A stretch of DNA of 64,000 nucleotides. It comes from DATFXM01 sp035315885. GTDB taxonomy: Bacteria > Acidobacteriota > Blastocatellia > UBA7656. The position numbers were made by a program, and so were the translations under genes. The stretch is from the NCBI GenBank assembly GCA_035315885.1, contig DATFXM010000071.1, forward strand, positions 43,704-107,703. Reading direction: 5' to 3'. The notes below the pieces were generated by a model. The model had not been told where the DNA came from, made no database searches, and saw only the letters and a list, made by a program, of their open reading frames with translations. Below are positions 43,303-51,634 of the stretch, piece by piece; positions within the stretch are counted from its first letter, which is position 1, and each line of letters begins with the position of its first letter.

Positions 43303-44018
43303 TCAACGCGTTCCTCCTGGACATCGAAGGTACGACTACACCGGTAGACTTCGTGTACCGCGTGCTGTTCCCCTACTCAAAAGCCATGATCGAAGAGTTC
43401 TTGAAGGCGCATGGTGCGGATGGCGACATCGCTAACGACATCGCAAGTCTCGAGGCCGAACGCGAAACCGATAAGGCGCGAGGACTGTGGCCGCCGGCAT
43501 CTCAAAGTCCGAAGTCAGGATCAGACCTACTTTCAGAGTATTTCCGCTGGCTAGTGGATCAAGACCGCAAATCAACACCGCTCAAATCGCTTCAGGGCCG
43601 TATCTGGCAGGAAGGGTATCGAAGCGGCGAACTTCGCAGTCAGGTTTTTGAAGATGTTCCGCGAGCCTTAGCGAAGTGGCGTCGCGAAGGGAAGCAGATC
43701 TTCATCTACTCATCCGGAAGCGTACTTGCCCAGAAGCTGTTGTTTGCCAACACCGACGCAGGAGATCTTACAAAGCTTATCGATGGGTTTTTCGACACGA
43801 ACGTCGGGCCAAAGATCGATGAAGCAAGTTACGCACGCATCGTGTCGTCTGTTGGCGTTCCCGCCGGCGAGATCATGTTCGTTTCGGATGTTACCGCAGA
43901 GTTGAACGCGGCTCGAAAGGCCGGACTTCAGATCCTGTTGTGCCTTCGTCCCGGCAATCGTCCGCAGGCGGACGCCGAGTCGTTCATGCAAACCGACAGC
44001 TTGTTACTCGACGAGTAA
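43299..44018 (+). CDS. mtnC: Enolase-phosphatase E1
   Basis: 239 residues. The HAD nucleophile motif is LLDIEGTTTP (Asp8, Glu10), and the E1-type helical cap and lysine loop follow; IFIYSSGSVLAQKLLF and IMFVSDVTAELNAARKAGL complete motifs II and III/IV. It makes acireductone, which MtnD uses, so the gene order matches the pathway. No RBS precedes the TTG start, which lies in a repeat; translation may depend on coupling to mtnD. Confidence 0.93.
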   Translation: MINAFLLDIEGTTTPVDFVYRVLFPYSKAMIEEFLKAHGADGDIANDIASLEAERETDKARGLWPPASQSPKSGSDLLSEYFRWLVDQDRKSTPLKSLQGRIWQEGYRSGELRSQVFEDVPRALAKWRREGKQIFIYSSGSVLAQKLLFANTDAGDLTKLIDGFFDTNVGPKIDEASYARIVSSVGVPAGEIMFVSDVTAELNAARKAGLQILLCLRPGNRPQADAESFMQTDSLLLDE

Positions 44019-44050
44019 CCTCCGGCTCTGTGTTTTGTGTTGAACAGCTT

Positions 44051-45757
44051 CTATTTGTTCGGCTCCAGTGGAGGCGGCACGCGCTTCTTGGTAGCCTGTT
44101 CGAACGCGTAGGCAAGTTCGATCAGCCGGGGCTCGCTGCAAGCCATCCCGGTAAACCCGACTCCGAACGGCGAAGGCTTCGCCGCGAAGCCTTCGGGAAA
44201 AGGCGTCGTCGGGCTGTTCGGCACAAACCCAAACGGCACAATGACAGTCGGGTAGCCCGGTTTGGCCGCGATCGCCGCACTGCCCGGGCCCGGAAACAGA
44301 AGGGCATCGAGCTGATATTTGTTCATCGCCGCGTCTATGCCGTTCGTAGCCGCCAGCCGGAGGTCCTTTTCGCGATCGGCCTGATATCTTGCGCGATCCG
44401 CCTGAAGGTCAATCTCATCAGAGATGTCCAGCAGGGCCTGTCCATATTTGATTGAACCCGCTTTCTGATGAGCCACGTTCCACTCTCGCAACGCAGTAAG
44501 TGTCTTGAACGGAGCAGCCGGGCCAAGCGACGCAAGCCACTTATTGAAGTCCCGCTTCATACCGTATTTGAACACTATGGAGCACGCCGCGTCCTTACCC
44601 TTTGAGTTGTCCAACCCTGAGCATGTGGGCCACAGCAGAAAGTTCTCGTGCGGATCGGTGCTGACGATGCTCGGAATTTCAACCGGGTCTACGATGACTG
44701 CTCCTTGCTGCTTGAGGATTGCGATGGCCTCCTCCATCACTTTTGTCTGCGCAGGATCGAGTCCACCGCGCGGTTCCTTTGCGCCGGGCGGTGTGACCTT
44801 CTCGTAAAAGAATGCGCGAGGAATGCCTATGCGCGCGCCTTTCAAACCGTTCGGGTTGAGAAAGCGGGTATAGTCTCCCCCGGGGACTCGCGAACACTTC
44901 GAGGTCGCAGGATCGTTAGGATCGGGTGCTGAACCTTCCAGCACTCCGAGCATGATCGCCGCGTCGGTCACCGTCTTAGCCATGGGTCCCGGCGTGTCCT
45001 GATCGGCGGTGATCGGAATAACGCCGTACCGGCTGACCCGGCCGACCGTCGGCTTGATCCCGACAAGCATATTCTGGTTAGACGGACTAAGAATGGATCC
45101 GGAAGTCTCGGTGCCCACATTAGCGGCCCAGAAGTTCGCAGACGTTCCAACGCCGGAGCTGGAGCCTCCGGTGAATAGCGCGGGCCGTCCATCGAATGTT
45201 GCTTCGCGTGGGTCGCGCCGCGGATCGTACGGGTTGAAACCATATCCAACCAGCGCATTGTAGTTCGCCGGCATTCCCGTAGCTACCCAGTTGGCGAGCT
45301 CGGTCATGTTGGTCTTTGCAATGATTATTGCGCCTGCTTCGCGCAGGTTCCTGGTTAGAGTGGCCTCGTATGGCGGCACAAGTCCGTCAAAGGCCAGCGC
45401 GCCTCCAGTCGTCGGCATGTCCGTAGTATGGATGTTGTCCTTGATCGCGACTGGAATGCCGTGAAGGGGTCCGCGAATTTTGCCTTGCGCGCGTTCACGG
45501 TCCAACGCTTCTGCCTCTTCCAGCGCGTGAGGGTTCACGAAGATGATCGCGTTAAGCCTGTCTTCGTAAGTCGCGATGCGCGTCAGGTACTGCAGCACGA
45601 TTTCGCGAGAGGTGATGCGACCCTGCTTCATCGCCTGTTGCATCTCGCGGATGCTTGATTCGACCACGCTGAAGTGCTGGTTGCCGCCGTTGGCAGGTGG
45701 CCTGCTCTGACCCGCAAGAAGAAGCGCCACCGTCGCAAGAACGAGGGAGTTTGTCAT
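44051..45757 (-). CDS. Exported amidase-signature enzyme
   Basis: 568 residues from the ATG at 45757, preceded by AAGGAAG; the longer frame to 46096 is unsupported. Signal-like start MTNSLVLATVALLLAG. The amidase-signature catalytic Lys106 is in GIPVAIKDNI. GGSSSG (197-202) carries the cis-Ser, and GTETSGSI (215-222) carries the likely nucleophile Ser221. It cleaves amides in the periplasm or outside, but the substrate is unknown. It converges on mtnC with a 32-bp gap and no clear terminator. Confidence 0.93.
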   Translation of the reverse strand: MTNSLVLATVALLLAGQSRPPANGGNQHFSVVESSIREMQQAMKQGRITSREIVLQYLTRIATYEDRLNAIIFVNPHALEEAEALDRERAQGKIRGPLHGIPVAIKDNIHTTDMPTTGGALAFDGLVPPYEATLTRNLREAGAIIIAKTNMTELANWVATGMPANYNALVGYGFNPYDPRRDPREATFDGRPALFTGGSSSGVGTSANFWAANVGTETSGSILSPSNQNMLVGIKPTVGRVSRYGVIPITADQDTPGPMAKTVTDAAIMLGVLEGSAPDPNDPATSKCSRVPGGDYTRFLNPNGLKGARIGIPRAFFYEKVTPPGAKEPRGGLDPAQTKVMEEAIAILKQQGAVIVDPVEIPSIVSTDPHENFLLWPTCSGLDNSKGKDAACSIVFKYGMKRDFNKWLASLGPAAPFKTLTALREWNVAHQKAGSIKYGQALLDISDEIDLQADRARYQADREKDLRLAATNGIDAAMNKYQLDALLFPGPGSAAIAAKPGYPTVIVPFGFVPNSPTTPFPEGFAAKPSPFGVGFTGMACSEPRLIELAYAFEQATKKRVPPPLEPNK

Positions 45758-46113
45758 TTTTTCTTCCTTGTTTCGGATTTTGAAAGCTTCAGCATCGGCA
45801 GACCGATCAGCCGATAACAAAAGGTCGCACGTGGAAATGGAGATGAAGCGTACCACGATGTCGGCGCGGATACTACTTAAGGTTGCCGTTCTACGTTGCT
45901 GCGATTGGGCTTCTGATTGCTTGTCCGCTCGCGCTTGCAGTGCAACGTGACAAAATCCGACAAGATGGCTGATCTCAACTACACCAAGATGGGATAACGT
46001 CCCAAAGGTCGCCCCTCTTGACACCCGATTGAGCCATCGGTTAGGGTTTACTGTTCGTCTGACCTCCTGATAGTTGATTAAGTGAGGTCTTAACAAAGAG
46101 GAGCGGTAAGAGA
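45758..46113. other. Divergent gap before rpmE
   Basis: No gene supported. A promoter candidate for rpmE is at 46018-46047. TTAGGGTTT near 46041 resembles the repeat at 2933. Confidence 0.5.
46018..46047 (+). promoter_or_regulatory. Candidate sigma-70 promoter of rpmE
   Basis: Perfect -35 TTGACA at 46018-46023 and a weak -10 TAGGGT at 46042-46047, with an 18-bp spacer, about 67 bp upstream of the GTG start. Confidence 0.4.
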
Positions 46114-46323
46114 GTGAAAGCAGACATTCATCCGAAATACGTCAACGCCACCGTGCACTGCGCGTGCGGGGAGACTTGGCAGACCCGCTCGACAAAATCA
46201 GAGATCCGACTCGAGATTTGCTCGAGCTGCCATCCTTTCTTTACAGGCAAGCAGAAGCTTGTGGACACCGCTGGACGTGTAGAAAGGTTCAACCGCAAGT
46301 ACGGACGTAAGACAGAAGCTTAG
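46114..46323 (+). CDS. rpmE: 50S ribosomal protein L31 (zinc-binding form)
   Basis: 69 residues with a GTG start after AGAGGAGCGG. KADIHPKYVNATVHCACGE and EICSSCHPFFTGKQKLVDTA are diagnostic of L31. Four cysteines (16, 18, 37, 40) form the C+ zinc site. It is a large-subunit ribosomal protein. It is followed by an inverted repeat with a T-run and then by DUF1385, prfA and prmC, an order common in bacteria. Confidence 0.97.
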   Translation: MKADIHPKYVNATVHCACGETWQTRSTKSEIRLEICSSCHPFFTGKQKLVDTAGRVERFNRKYGRKTEA

Positions 46324-46336
46324 CTTAAGAACAACC

Positions 46337-46438
46337 AAATATTGGTTGCCTCGTTTTGGGCGGCGCTCACGAGATCATTCCGAAGAGAGAATGTCTCCGC
46401 AAAAGAGCCAAAAACGCGGCAACCAATATTTTTTTGTC
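46337..46438 (+). terminator. Long inverted repeat with T-run after rpmE
   Basis: The left arm (46337-46360: AAATATTGGTTGCC, then TCGTTTTGGG) pairs with the right arm (46407-46431: GCCAAAAACGCGGCAACCAA, then TATTT), about 46 nt apart and followed by TTTTTTT. The left arm is itself nearly palindromic (AACCAAATATTGGTT). It could be a terminator with an unusual loop or a small mobile element. Confidence 0.5.
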
Positions 46439-46591
46439 TGAGCCCCGACCGTTGAGACTTCATTTGAAACCTGAAGCACCTTTTCCCATCGAGGAGTAGA
46501 ATCAAGTTTGCAGGTGAATGGGCGACGAGCCAGGCAGCAGAATTTCAAAGGCCCGGGAACAGGGAGCAGTTAACCAACAGCAGGCAGTCTC

Positions 46592-47683
46592 ATGAAAGAT
46601 GAAGAAATTATCGTCGGTGGTCAGGCAGTCATCGAAGGCGTGATGATGCGCGCGCCTCATTCGTACGCCGTGGCGGTTCGAAAGGCGAACGGCGAAATCG
46701 TAGTGCAGGCGGAGCGACTTCCAGTTCTATCCGAACGCTATCCCCTGCTTAAACTGCCCATATTGCGCGGGTCGGCGCTTCTGATTCACTCGATGGTGCT
46801 CGGAATAAAGTCGCTTAACTTTTCCGCGAATGTGATCTTCCACGAGGTGCAGAACGGAGGAGCCGCGGGAAGATCCGGCTCGCCGGCTACTCTGGCCAAC
46901 GCTACGACAGCCTCGCTTGGAACGGCTACGGTTGCCACTCAAGCGCCGGTGAGCGTTGCTCCTTCCAGGAAGGCGAGCGGCACCTCGAGCACCGCGGCGC
47001 TGGGGTCGATAGCCATAGCTCTTGTCTTCAACGTGGTTCTGTTTATAGTGTTGCCCCTACTGCTGACCAATGCCCTCTTTGTGTTTCTAGGAGGCGGTGC
47101 AATCGAATCGCATTCCACTTCGGGAGCCTGGTACGCACAGGCATGGGCGTGGGTTCGGGCTGCTCTGCACCCAATCAGGCCTTCGATAGCATTCAACCTC
47201 GTAGACGGCCTGATCAGGATGACGTTCTTCCTGATCATGATCACGATGTTTTCGCTTCTGCGAGACATCAAACGCGTTTTCGAATACCACGGCGCCGAGC
47301 ACAAAGTAGTTTTCACCTGGGAAGCAGGCGAGGAGCTGACGGTCGGCAACGCCCGAACGAAACAACGGCAACATCCGCGTTGCGGAACGAGTTTTCTGAT
47401 GGTGGTGATGCTGGTGTCGATCGTAGCGTTCTCGGTGGTCAAGTTTGATTCTCTGATTCTCAACTTCCTGGTGCGCGTCGCGTTGATTCCAGTTATTGCG
47501 GGCGCATCGTTCGAGATCATCAGGGCCTCGGCGAAGAGCCGCGCGCAGTCTCTGTTTTCGATAATCACTCGCCCGGGACTCTGGCTGCAGAACGTCACCA
47601 CGCGCGAACCGGATGATTCGCAGTTGGAAGTCGCCATCGTCGCGTTGAAGGAGTCGCTGAAACTCGAGACCTGTGAGGCGTGA
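46592..47683 (+). CDS. DUF1385 (YqhQ-like) membrane protein
   Basis: 363 residues. The DUF1385 signature reads VGGQAVIEGVMMRAPHSYAV, then ILRGSALLIHSMVLGIKSLN. After an Ala/Ser/Thr-rich insertion at about 90-130, membrane helices follow (IALVFNVVLFIVLPLLLT; MTFFLIMITMFSLL), with the conserved FEYHGAEHKVVFTWEAGEEL and HPRCGTSFLMVVMLVSI. The function is unknown, but the gene often lies next to rpmE, prmC and prfA. Here it lies between rpmE and prfA. Confidence 0.92.
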   Translation: MKDEEIIVGGQAVIEGVMMRAPHSYAVAVRKANGEIVVQAERLPVLSERYPLLKLPILRGSALLIHSMVLGIKSLNFSANVIFHEVQNGGAAGRSGSPATLANATTASLGTATVATQAPVSVAPSRKASGTSSTAALGSIAIALVFNVVLFIVLPLLLTNALFVFLGGGAIESHSTSGAWYAQAWAWVRAALHPIRPSIAFNLVDGLIRMTFFLIMITMFSLLRDIKRVFEYHGAEHKVVFTWEAGEELTVGNARTKQRQHPRCGTSFLMVVMLVSIVAFSVVKFDSLILNFLVRVALIPVIAGASFEIIRASAKSRAQSLFSIITRPGLWLQNVTTREPDDSQLEVAIVALKESLKLETCEA

Positions 47684-47748
47684 CTCGACAAAGACTGTTC
47701 ATGATGCAACGAGTCGAGCTTGCGACGAATCACGAATGATCATTGACT

Positions 47749-48828
47749 ATGCTTAGCAAACTAGAAGCCATCGAACAAAAGTACGAAGAGCTGACCGGCT
47801 GGTTGTCTGATCCCGAAGTGCTCGCCGACGCGAGTCGCTACACGAAGTTCGCCAGGCAACATCGCGAGCTTGAAGAAGTGGTAGCGAAATACCGGGAGTA
47901 TCGCGCGCTGGATAAAGGCATCAACGACTCGCGGGAATTGATCGACACCGAAGAAGATCCCGAGATGGTTGCGCTGGCGCGAACCGAGCTTGCCGATCTC
48001 GAAGCTCGTCTGGCTCGCGCCGAGGAAGAGCTGAAGGTACTGCTGCTGCCGAAGGATCCCAATGACGAGAAGAACGTCATTCTAGAGATCAGAGCTGGAA
48101 CCGGGGGAGACGAAGCCACGCTTTTCGCCGCGGAAATAATGCGGATGTACGCGAGGTACGCCGAACGTCAGAAATGGCGAGTGCAAGTCCTCGACGTTTC
48201 GGAATCAGGCATCGGGGGAATCAAGGAAGGCATCTTGCTGATCGAGGGAGAGCGCGTGTTTTCAAAGCTAAAGCACGAATCCGGAGTTCATCGCGTTCAG
48301 CGAGTGCCTCAAACCGAAGCTTCGGGGAGAATCCATACGTCGGCGGTCACGGTAGCGGTATTGCCGGAAGCCGAAGAAGTCGACATCAAAATCGATCCGA
48401 AGGATCTCCGCATCGACACGTTTTGCTCTTCGGGACCGGGAGGGCAATCAGTCAACACGACATACTCTGCGGTCCGAATAACTCACCTGCCATCAAACAC
48501 GGTTGTTTCGATGCAGGACGAGAAATCCCAGATCAAAAATCGGGAAAAGGCGATGCGAGTTCTGCGGTCTCGATTACTGGAAATGGAGCGCGCCCGTCAG
48601 CATGAAGCGATCGCCAGCGAACGGCGCACGATGGTCGGGTCCGGAGACCGGTCGGAGAAGATTCGAACCTATAACTTCAAAGAGAACCGCGTAACAGATC
48701 ACCGTATCGGTTACACATCTCATCAACTGGACCTCTTTATGGAGGGCGACATCGGCGAGTTGATAGACGCGCTGGTCTCGCACTACCAGGCGGAAAAACT
48801 TAAATCCGGAACAGAAGCGCCCGTATAA
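47749..48828 (+). CDS. prfA: Peptide chain release factor 1
   Basis: 359 residues from the ATG at 47749 (TTG 47743 is the alternative). The GGQ motif is at 231-233 (SSGPGGQSVNTTYSA), and the anticodon-like PQT at 187-189 in VQRVPQTEASGRIHTS corresponds to the RF1 PxT. It terminates translation at UAA and UAG. PrmC, encoded next, methylates the GGQ glutamine. The stop codon is directly followed by a GAGTTCTGAG-type repeat. Confidence 0.97.
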   Translation: MLSKLEAIEQKYEELTGWLSDPEVLADASRYTKFARQHRELEEVVAKYREYRALDKGINDSRELIDTEEDPEMVALARTELADLEARLARAEEELKVLLLPKDPNDEKNVILEIRAGTGGDEATLFAAEIMRMYARYAERQKWRVQVLDVSESGIGGIKEGILLIEGERVFSKLKHESGVHRVQRVPQTEASGRIHTSAVTVAVLPEAEEVDIKIDPKDLRIDTFCSSGPGGQSVNTTYSAVRITHLPSNTVVSMQDEKSQIKNREKAMRVLRSRLLEMERARQHEAIASERRTMVGSGDRSEKIRTYNFKENRVTDHRIGYTSHQLDLFMEGDIGELIDALVSHYQAEKLKSGTEAPV

Positions 48829-48916
48829 AGTTCTGAGTTCTGAGTGCCTCCGGAGTTGAGCCTGCTCATAACTCGGAACTTCTCCGGACGCACTCTGAAC
48901 TCAGTACTCAGAACTT
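48829..48916. repeat. GAGTTCTGAG-family hairpin at the prfA-prmC junction
   Basis: The left arm AAGTTCTGAGTTCTGAGTGC, then CTCCGGAG, pairs with CTCCGGACGCACTCTGAACT, then CAGTACTCAGAACTT, to form a stem of about 28 bp with internal mismatches. It fills most of the gap after the prfA stop. Translating it yields the unlikely N-terminus of the longest prmC frame. Confidence 0.7.
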
Positions 48917-48936
48917 CTTTAGCCTGTATTCCACGT

Positions 48937-49821
48937 TTGGCTGAAATCAAGGAAGTCATCGCAGAAGCAACTGCCCTCCTCGACCGAGCGCGAGTCGACC
49001 AGCCGCGCCGCACTTCTGAGGTCCTGCTAGCACACTCCCTTGGCGTAGACCGCACCTATTTGGTGACACACCCCAAAGCGTCTTTAAGCCTTGATGTGCT
49101 CGAATCGTTCAAAGTGCTTGTCGAGAGACGAGCCGCGCACGAGCCCTTGCAATACATAGTCGGTCACCAGGAGTTTTACGGGTTTCAATTCAAAGTTACC
49201 CCTGATGTACTGATCCCGCGACCAGAGACTGAACACCTCGTCGAGACCGTGCTGAAGCTGGCGCGAGGCGTTCCTAACGACACTGAGCACGCCGGTCCGA
49301 TGATTGTTGATGTGGGAACCGGCTCCGGTTGCATCGCGATCACCGTGGCGTTGCTCGTGCACAAAGCACGAGTCATCGCGATCGATATTTCAAGCGCGGC
49401 GCTTCAGGTTGCGGCGGAGAACGTCAATGCTCACAATGCCGGTTCACGAGTTGAGCTACTGGAGGGCGATCTGCTTCAACCGTTATTGCGGCGGAATGTG
49501 AACGGTGCCGTGGATATAATCGCGTCAAATCCGCCTTACGTCCCGCTTATGCAGATGGCTTCTCTTCAGCGAGAAGTAGGCGAGCACGAGCCCAGAGTAG
49601 CGTTGAGCGGCGGACGAGACGGGCTCGACTTTTATCGGCGACTGCTGATCGAAGCTCCCCTTCTGCTGAAGCCGAATGGATATCTCGTCTTTGAAATAGG
49701 ATTCGGGCAGTTGGATTCCGTTCGCTCGATGATAGACGATTCATGGGAACTGCTCGAGATAACAAGCGACCTTCAGGGGATTCCTCGTACATTGACTCTG
49801 CAAAAAGGAAGTCCTGAGTAG
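48937..49821 (+). CDS. prmC: Release factor glutamine N5-methyltransferase
   Basis: 294 residues from the TTG at 48937. The frame is open back to 48844, but that part translates the hairpin repeat. The N-terminal helical bundle is followed by the signature FYGFQFKVTPDVLIPRPETE, the SAM site VDVGTGSGCIAITVAL and the catalytic motif SNPPY (NPPY at 198-201). It methylates the glutamine of the GGQ motif in RF1/RF2. No clear RBS is visible; expression may rely on coupling to prfA. Confidence 0.95.
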   Translation: MAEIKEVIAEATALLDRARVDQPRRTSEVLLAHSLGVDRTYLVTHPKASLSLDVLESFKVLVERRAAHEPLQYIVGHQEFYGFQFKVTPDVLIPRPETEHLVETVLKLARGVPNDTEHAGPMIVDVGTGSGCIAITVALLVHKARVIAIDISSAALQVAAENVNAHNAGSRVELLEGDLLQPLLRRNVNGAVDIIASNPPYVPLMQMASLQREVGEHEPRVALSGGRDGLDFYRRLLIEAPLLLKPNGYLVFEIGFGQLDSVRSMIDDSWELLEITSDLQGIPRTLTLQKGSPE

Positions 49822-49918
49822 TGCGGCGGATTGCGTTCGGGCACTAACACTTCGGCTGTCAGAACAAAATGGTTGCTTGCGTCGGTGCGTGATAATCTCG
49901 AACTTTGCGGAGGATGTC

Positions 49919-51634
49919 ATGAACTGGCTGGCTTTTTCTTTGATGCTCTTTGTGGGACTCCAACAGCCGCGTGGGCTGGCGCAGCTCCCACCGGCGGCTC
50001 CACTGCTTGGCCCGGAGATCTGCGGTAAAGGAACCTATCTTCTAAAGCTAGACGGCAAGCCGGCAGGCGAAGAAAAGTTTGAGATAAGCTGCCGCCCCGA
50101 TGGCGGCTTTTCTGCCAGCGGCCATACAGAATTCAAGGTTCCGGGCGTCGCCAGCGATCTGAATACGACTCTCGAGCTGGACAAGCAAGGCTTGCCCCTG
50201 AGCTCCACCGCGAAGGGAACGGTCACCGGTGAGCCTTTCGACCAGTCGTTGACGATCAAGGAAAGCACCGCCGTTTTGACCACAGCGAACAAGTCGCGAG
50301 AAGTGCCATACACAAAAGGCACGCCGCTGCTGGGTGGCAACATCTTCTACATGATGCAGTTCGTGCTGGCCAGATATGACGCAAGGCAGGGCGGCCGGCA
50401 GGAACTCACCGCCTTCCCGTCTGTAAAGATAAAATTGGAAAGAGTGGCCCGCGATCAGATTGCGATGGCCCCTGAAAAAACCCCCGAGGCGCTGGATCGC
50501 TACGACGTGTCAGTGGGTCTTTCGCCGGCGATCGTCTGGTGCGATCACCGCGGCCGAATGGTTCTCTTTGCGGTGCCGTCACAAAAGTTTGTTGTAGTTC
50601 GCGAGGAATATGCAACGCTGGTCGATTCGTTCATCAAACTTGCGGGAGCCTCCGATGCTGAGATCGACTACTCCGCACCTTCGGGAGCACCTTACACTTC
50701 TGAGGAAGTCAACGTTCCTGCTAAGGGCTTCTCTCTTGGCGGAACCCTCCTGCTGCCAAAGTCCAATAAGTCCGGTAAGCAGCGATTCCCGGCAGTCGTT
50801 ACGATCACCGGCTCGGGACAACAGACTCGCGACGAGCGGATTCCACTCTCGGGGCTCGAGAAGTATCGGCCGTTCGGCCAGATTGCGGAGGCCCTCGCGG
50901 CGTCTGGAATCGCAGTCCTGCGAGTCGACGACCGCGGAGTAGGAAAGTCCGGGGGACGAGATACCCTGGAAAAGGCCACCACCGCCGATTTCGCGGACGA
51001 CACTCGAGCCCAGATCGCTTATCTCCGATCGCGGCCCGACATTGATCCCGACAAAATCGCGCTCATTGGACACAGTGAAGGGGGCGTCATAGCTCCGATG
51101 GTTGCCTCGAGTGATTCCAAGATTGCAGCCGTCGTTTTGATGGCCGGCACCGCGAAACGCGGCGATGAAATCCTGACGTTTCAATATGCAGACGCCATTC
51201 AGCAAGACCCAACGACTGGACCCGATGAAAAGAAAGAGCTCATAGAGAAACGCCGTAGTCTGCTAACGGCGGTAGCGGATGGGCGGGCCGATTCCACCGT
51301 TCCCGAGGCGTTCAAGAGCAACTGGATGAAGTTGTTTCTTTCGTACGATCCAATGGCGACCATTAAAAAGGTTCGTCAACCAATCTTGATCCTGCAGGGC
51401 GAACTCGATCACCAGGTGACTCCGGACCAGGCGGCGATGCTCGAGAAAGCAGCGCGAGAATCGGGCAACAAGGATGTAAGCGTAAGAATGTATCCAACGT
51501 TCAATCACCTGTTCCTGCCGTCAAAGACCGGCCGCCCCGACGAATATGGAGACCTTTCCACCGCCCAGCTCAGCGATGATCTGCTAAAAGTAATCACAAC
51601 GTGGTTGGGGAAGAGACTCGGTGCGAGTCACTAA
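49919..51634 (+). CDS. Secreted alpha/beta hydrolase (serine aminopeptidase S33-like)
   Basis: 571 residues from the ATG at 49919, with GGAGG upstream. Signal peptide MNWLAFSLMLFVGLQQPRGL. The N-terminal domain of about 230 residues is strand-rich and of unknown fold. The hydrolase core has FPAVVTITGSGQQTRDERIP and VLRVDDRGVGKS; the nucleophile elbow is ALIGHSEGGVIAPMVA. Asp and His lie in LILQGELDHQVTPDQA and YPTFNHLFLPS, giving a full Ser-Asp-His set. The substrate is unknown. The next gene overlaps its end by 14 bp. Confidence 0.92.
   Translation: MNWLAFSLMLFVGLQQPRGLAQLPPAAPLLGPEICGKGTYLLKLDGKPAGEEKFEISCRPDGGFSASGHTEFKVPGVASDLNTTLELDKQGLPLSSTAKGTVTGEPFDQSLTIKESTAVLTTANKSREVPYTKGTPLLGGNIFYMMQFVLARYDARQGGRQELTAFPSVKIKLERVARDQIAMAPEKTPEALDRYDVSVGLSPAIVWCDHRGRMVLFAVPSQKFVVVREEYATLVDSFIKLAGASDAEIDYSAPSGAPYTSEEVNVPAKGFSLGGTLLLPKSNKSGKQRFPAVVTITGSGQQTRDERIPLSGLEKYRPFGQIAEALAASGIAVLRVDDRGVGKSGGRDTLEKATTADFADDTRAQIAYLRSRPDIDPDKIALIGHSEGGVIAPMVASSDSKIAAVVLMAGTAKRGDEILTFQYADAIQQDPTTGPDEKKELIEKRRSLLTAVADGRADSTVPEAFKSNWMKLFLSYDPMATIKKVRQPILILQGELDHQVTPDQAAMLEKAARESGNKDVSVRMYPTFNHLFLPSKTGRPDEYGDLSTAQLSDDLLKVITTWLGKRLGASH

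Noticed and set aside
45758..46096. N-terminal extension of the amidase
   Set aside because: It places 113 residues before a good RBS and signal peptide at 45757.
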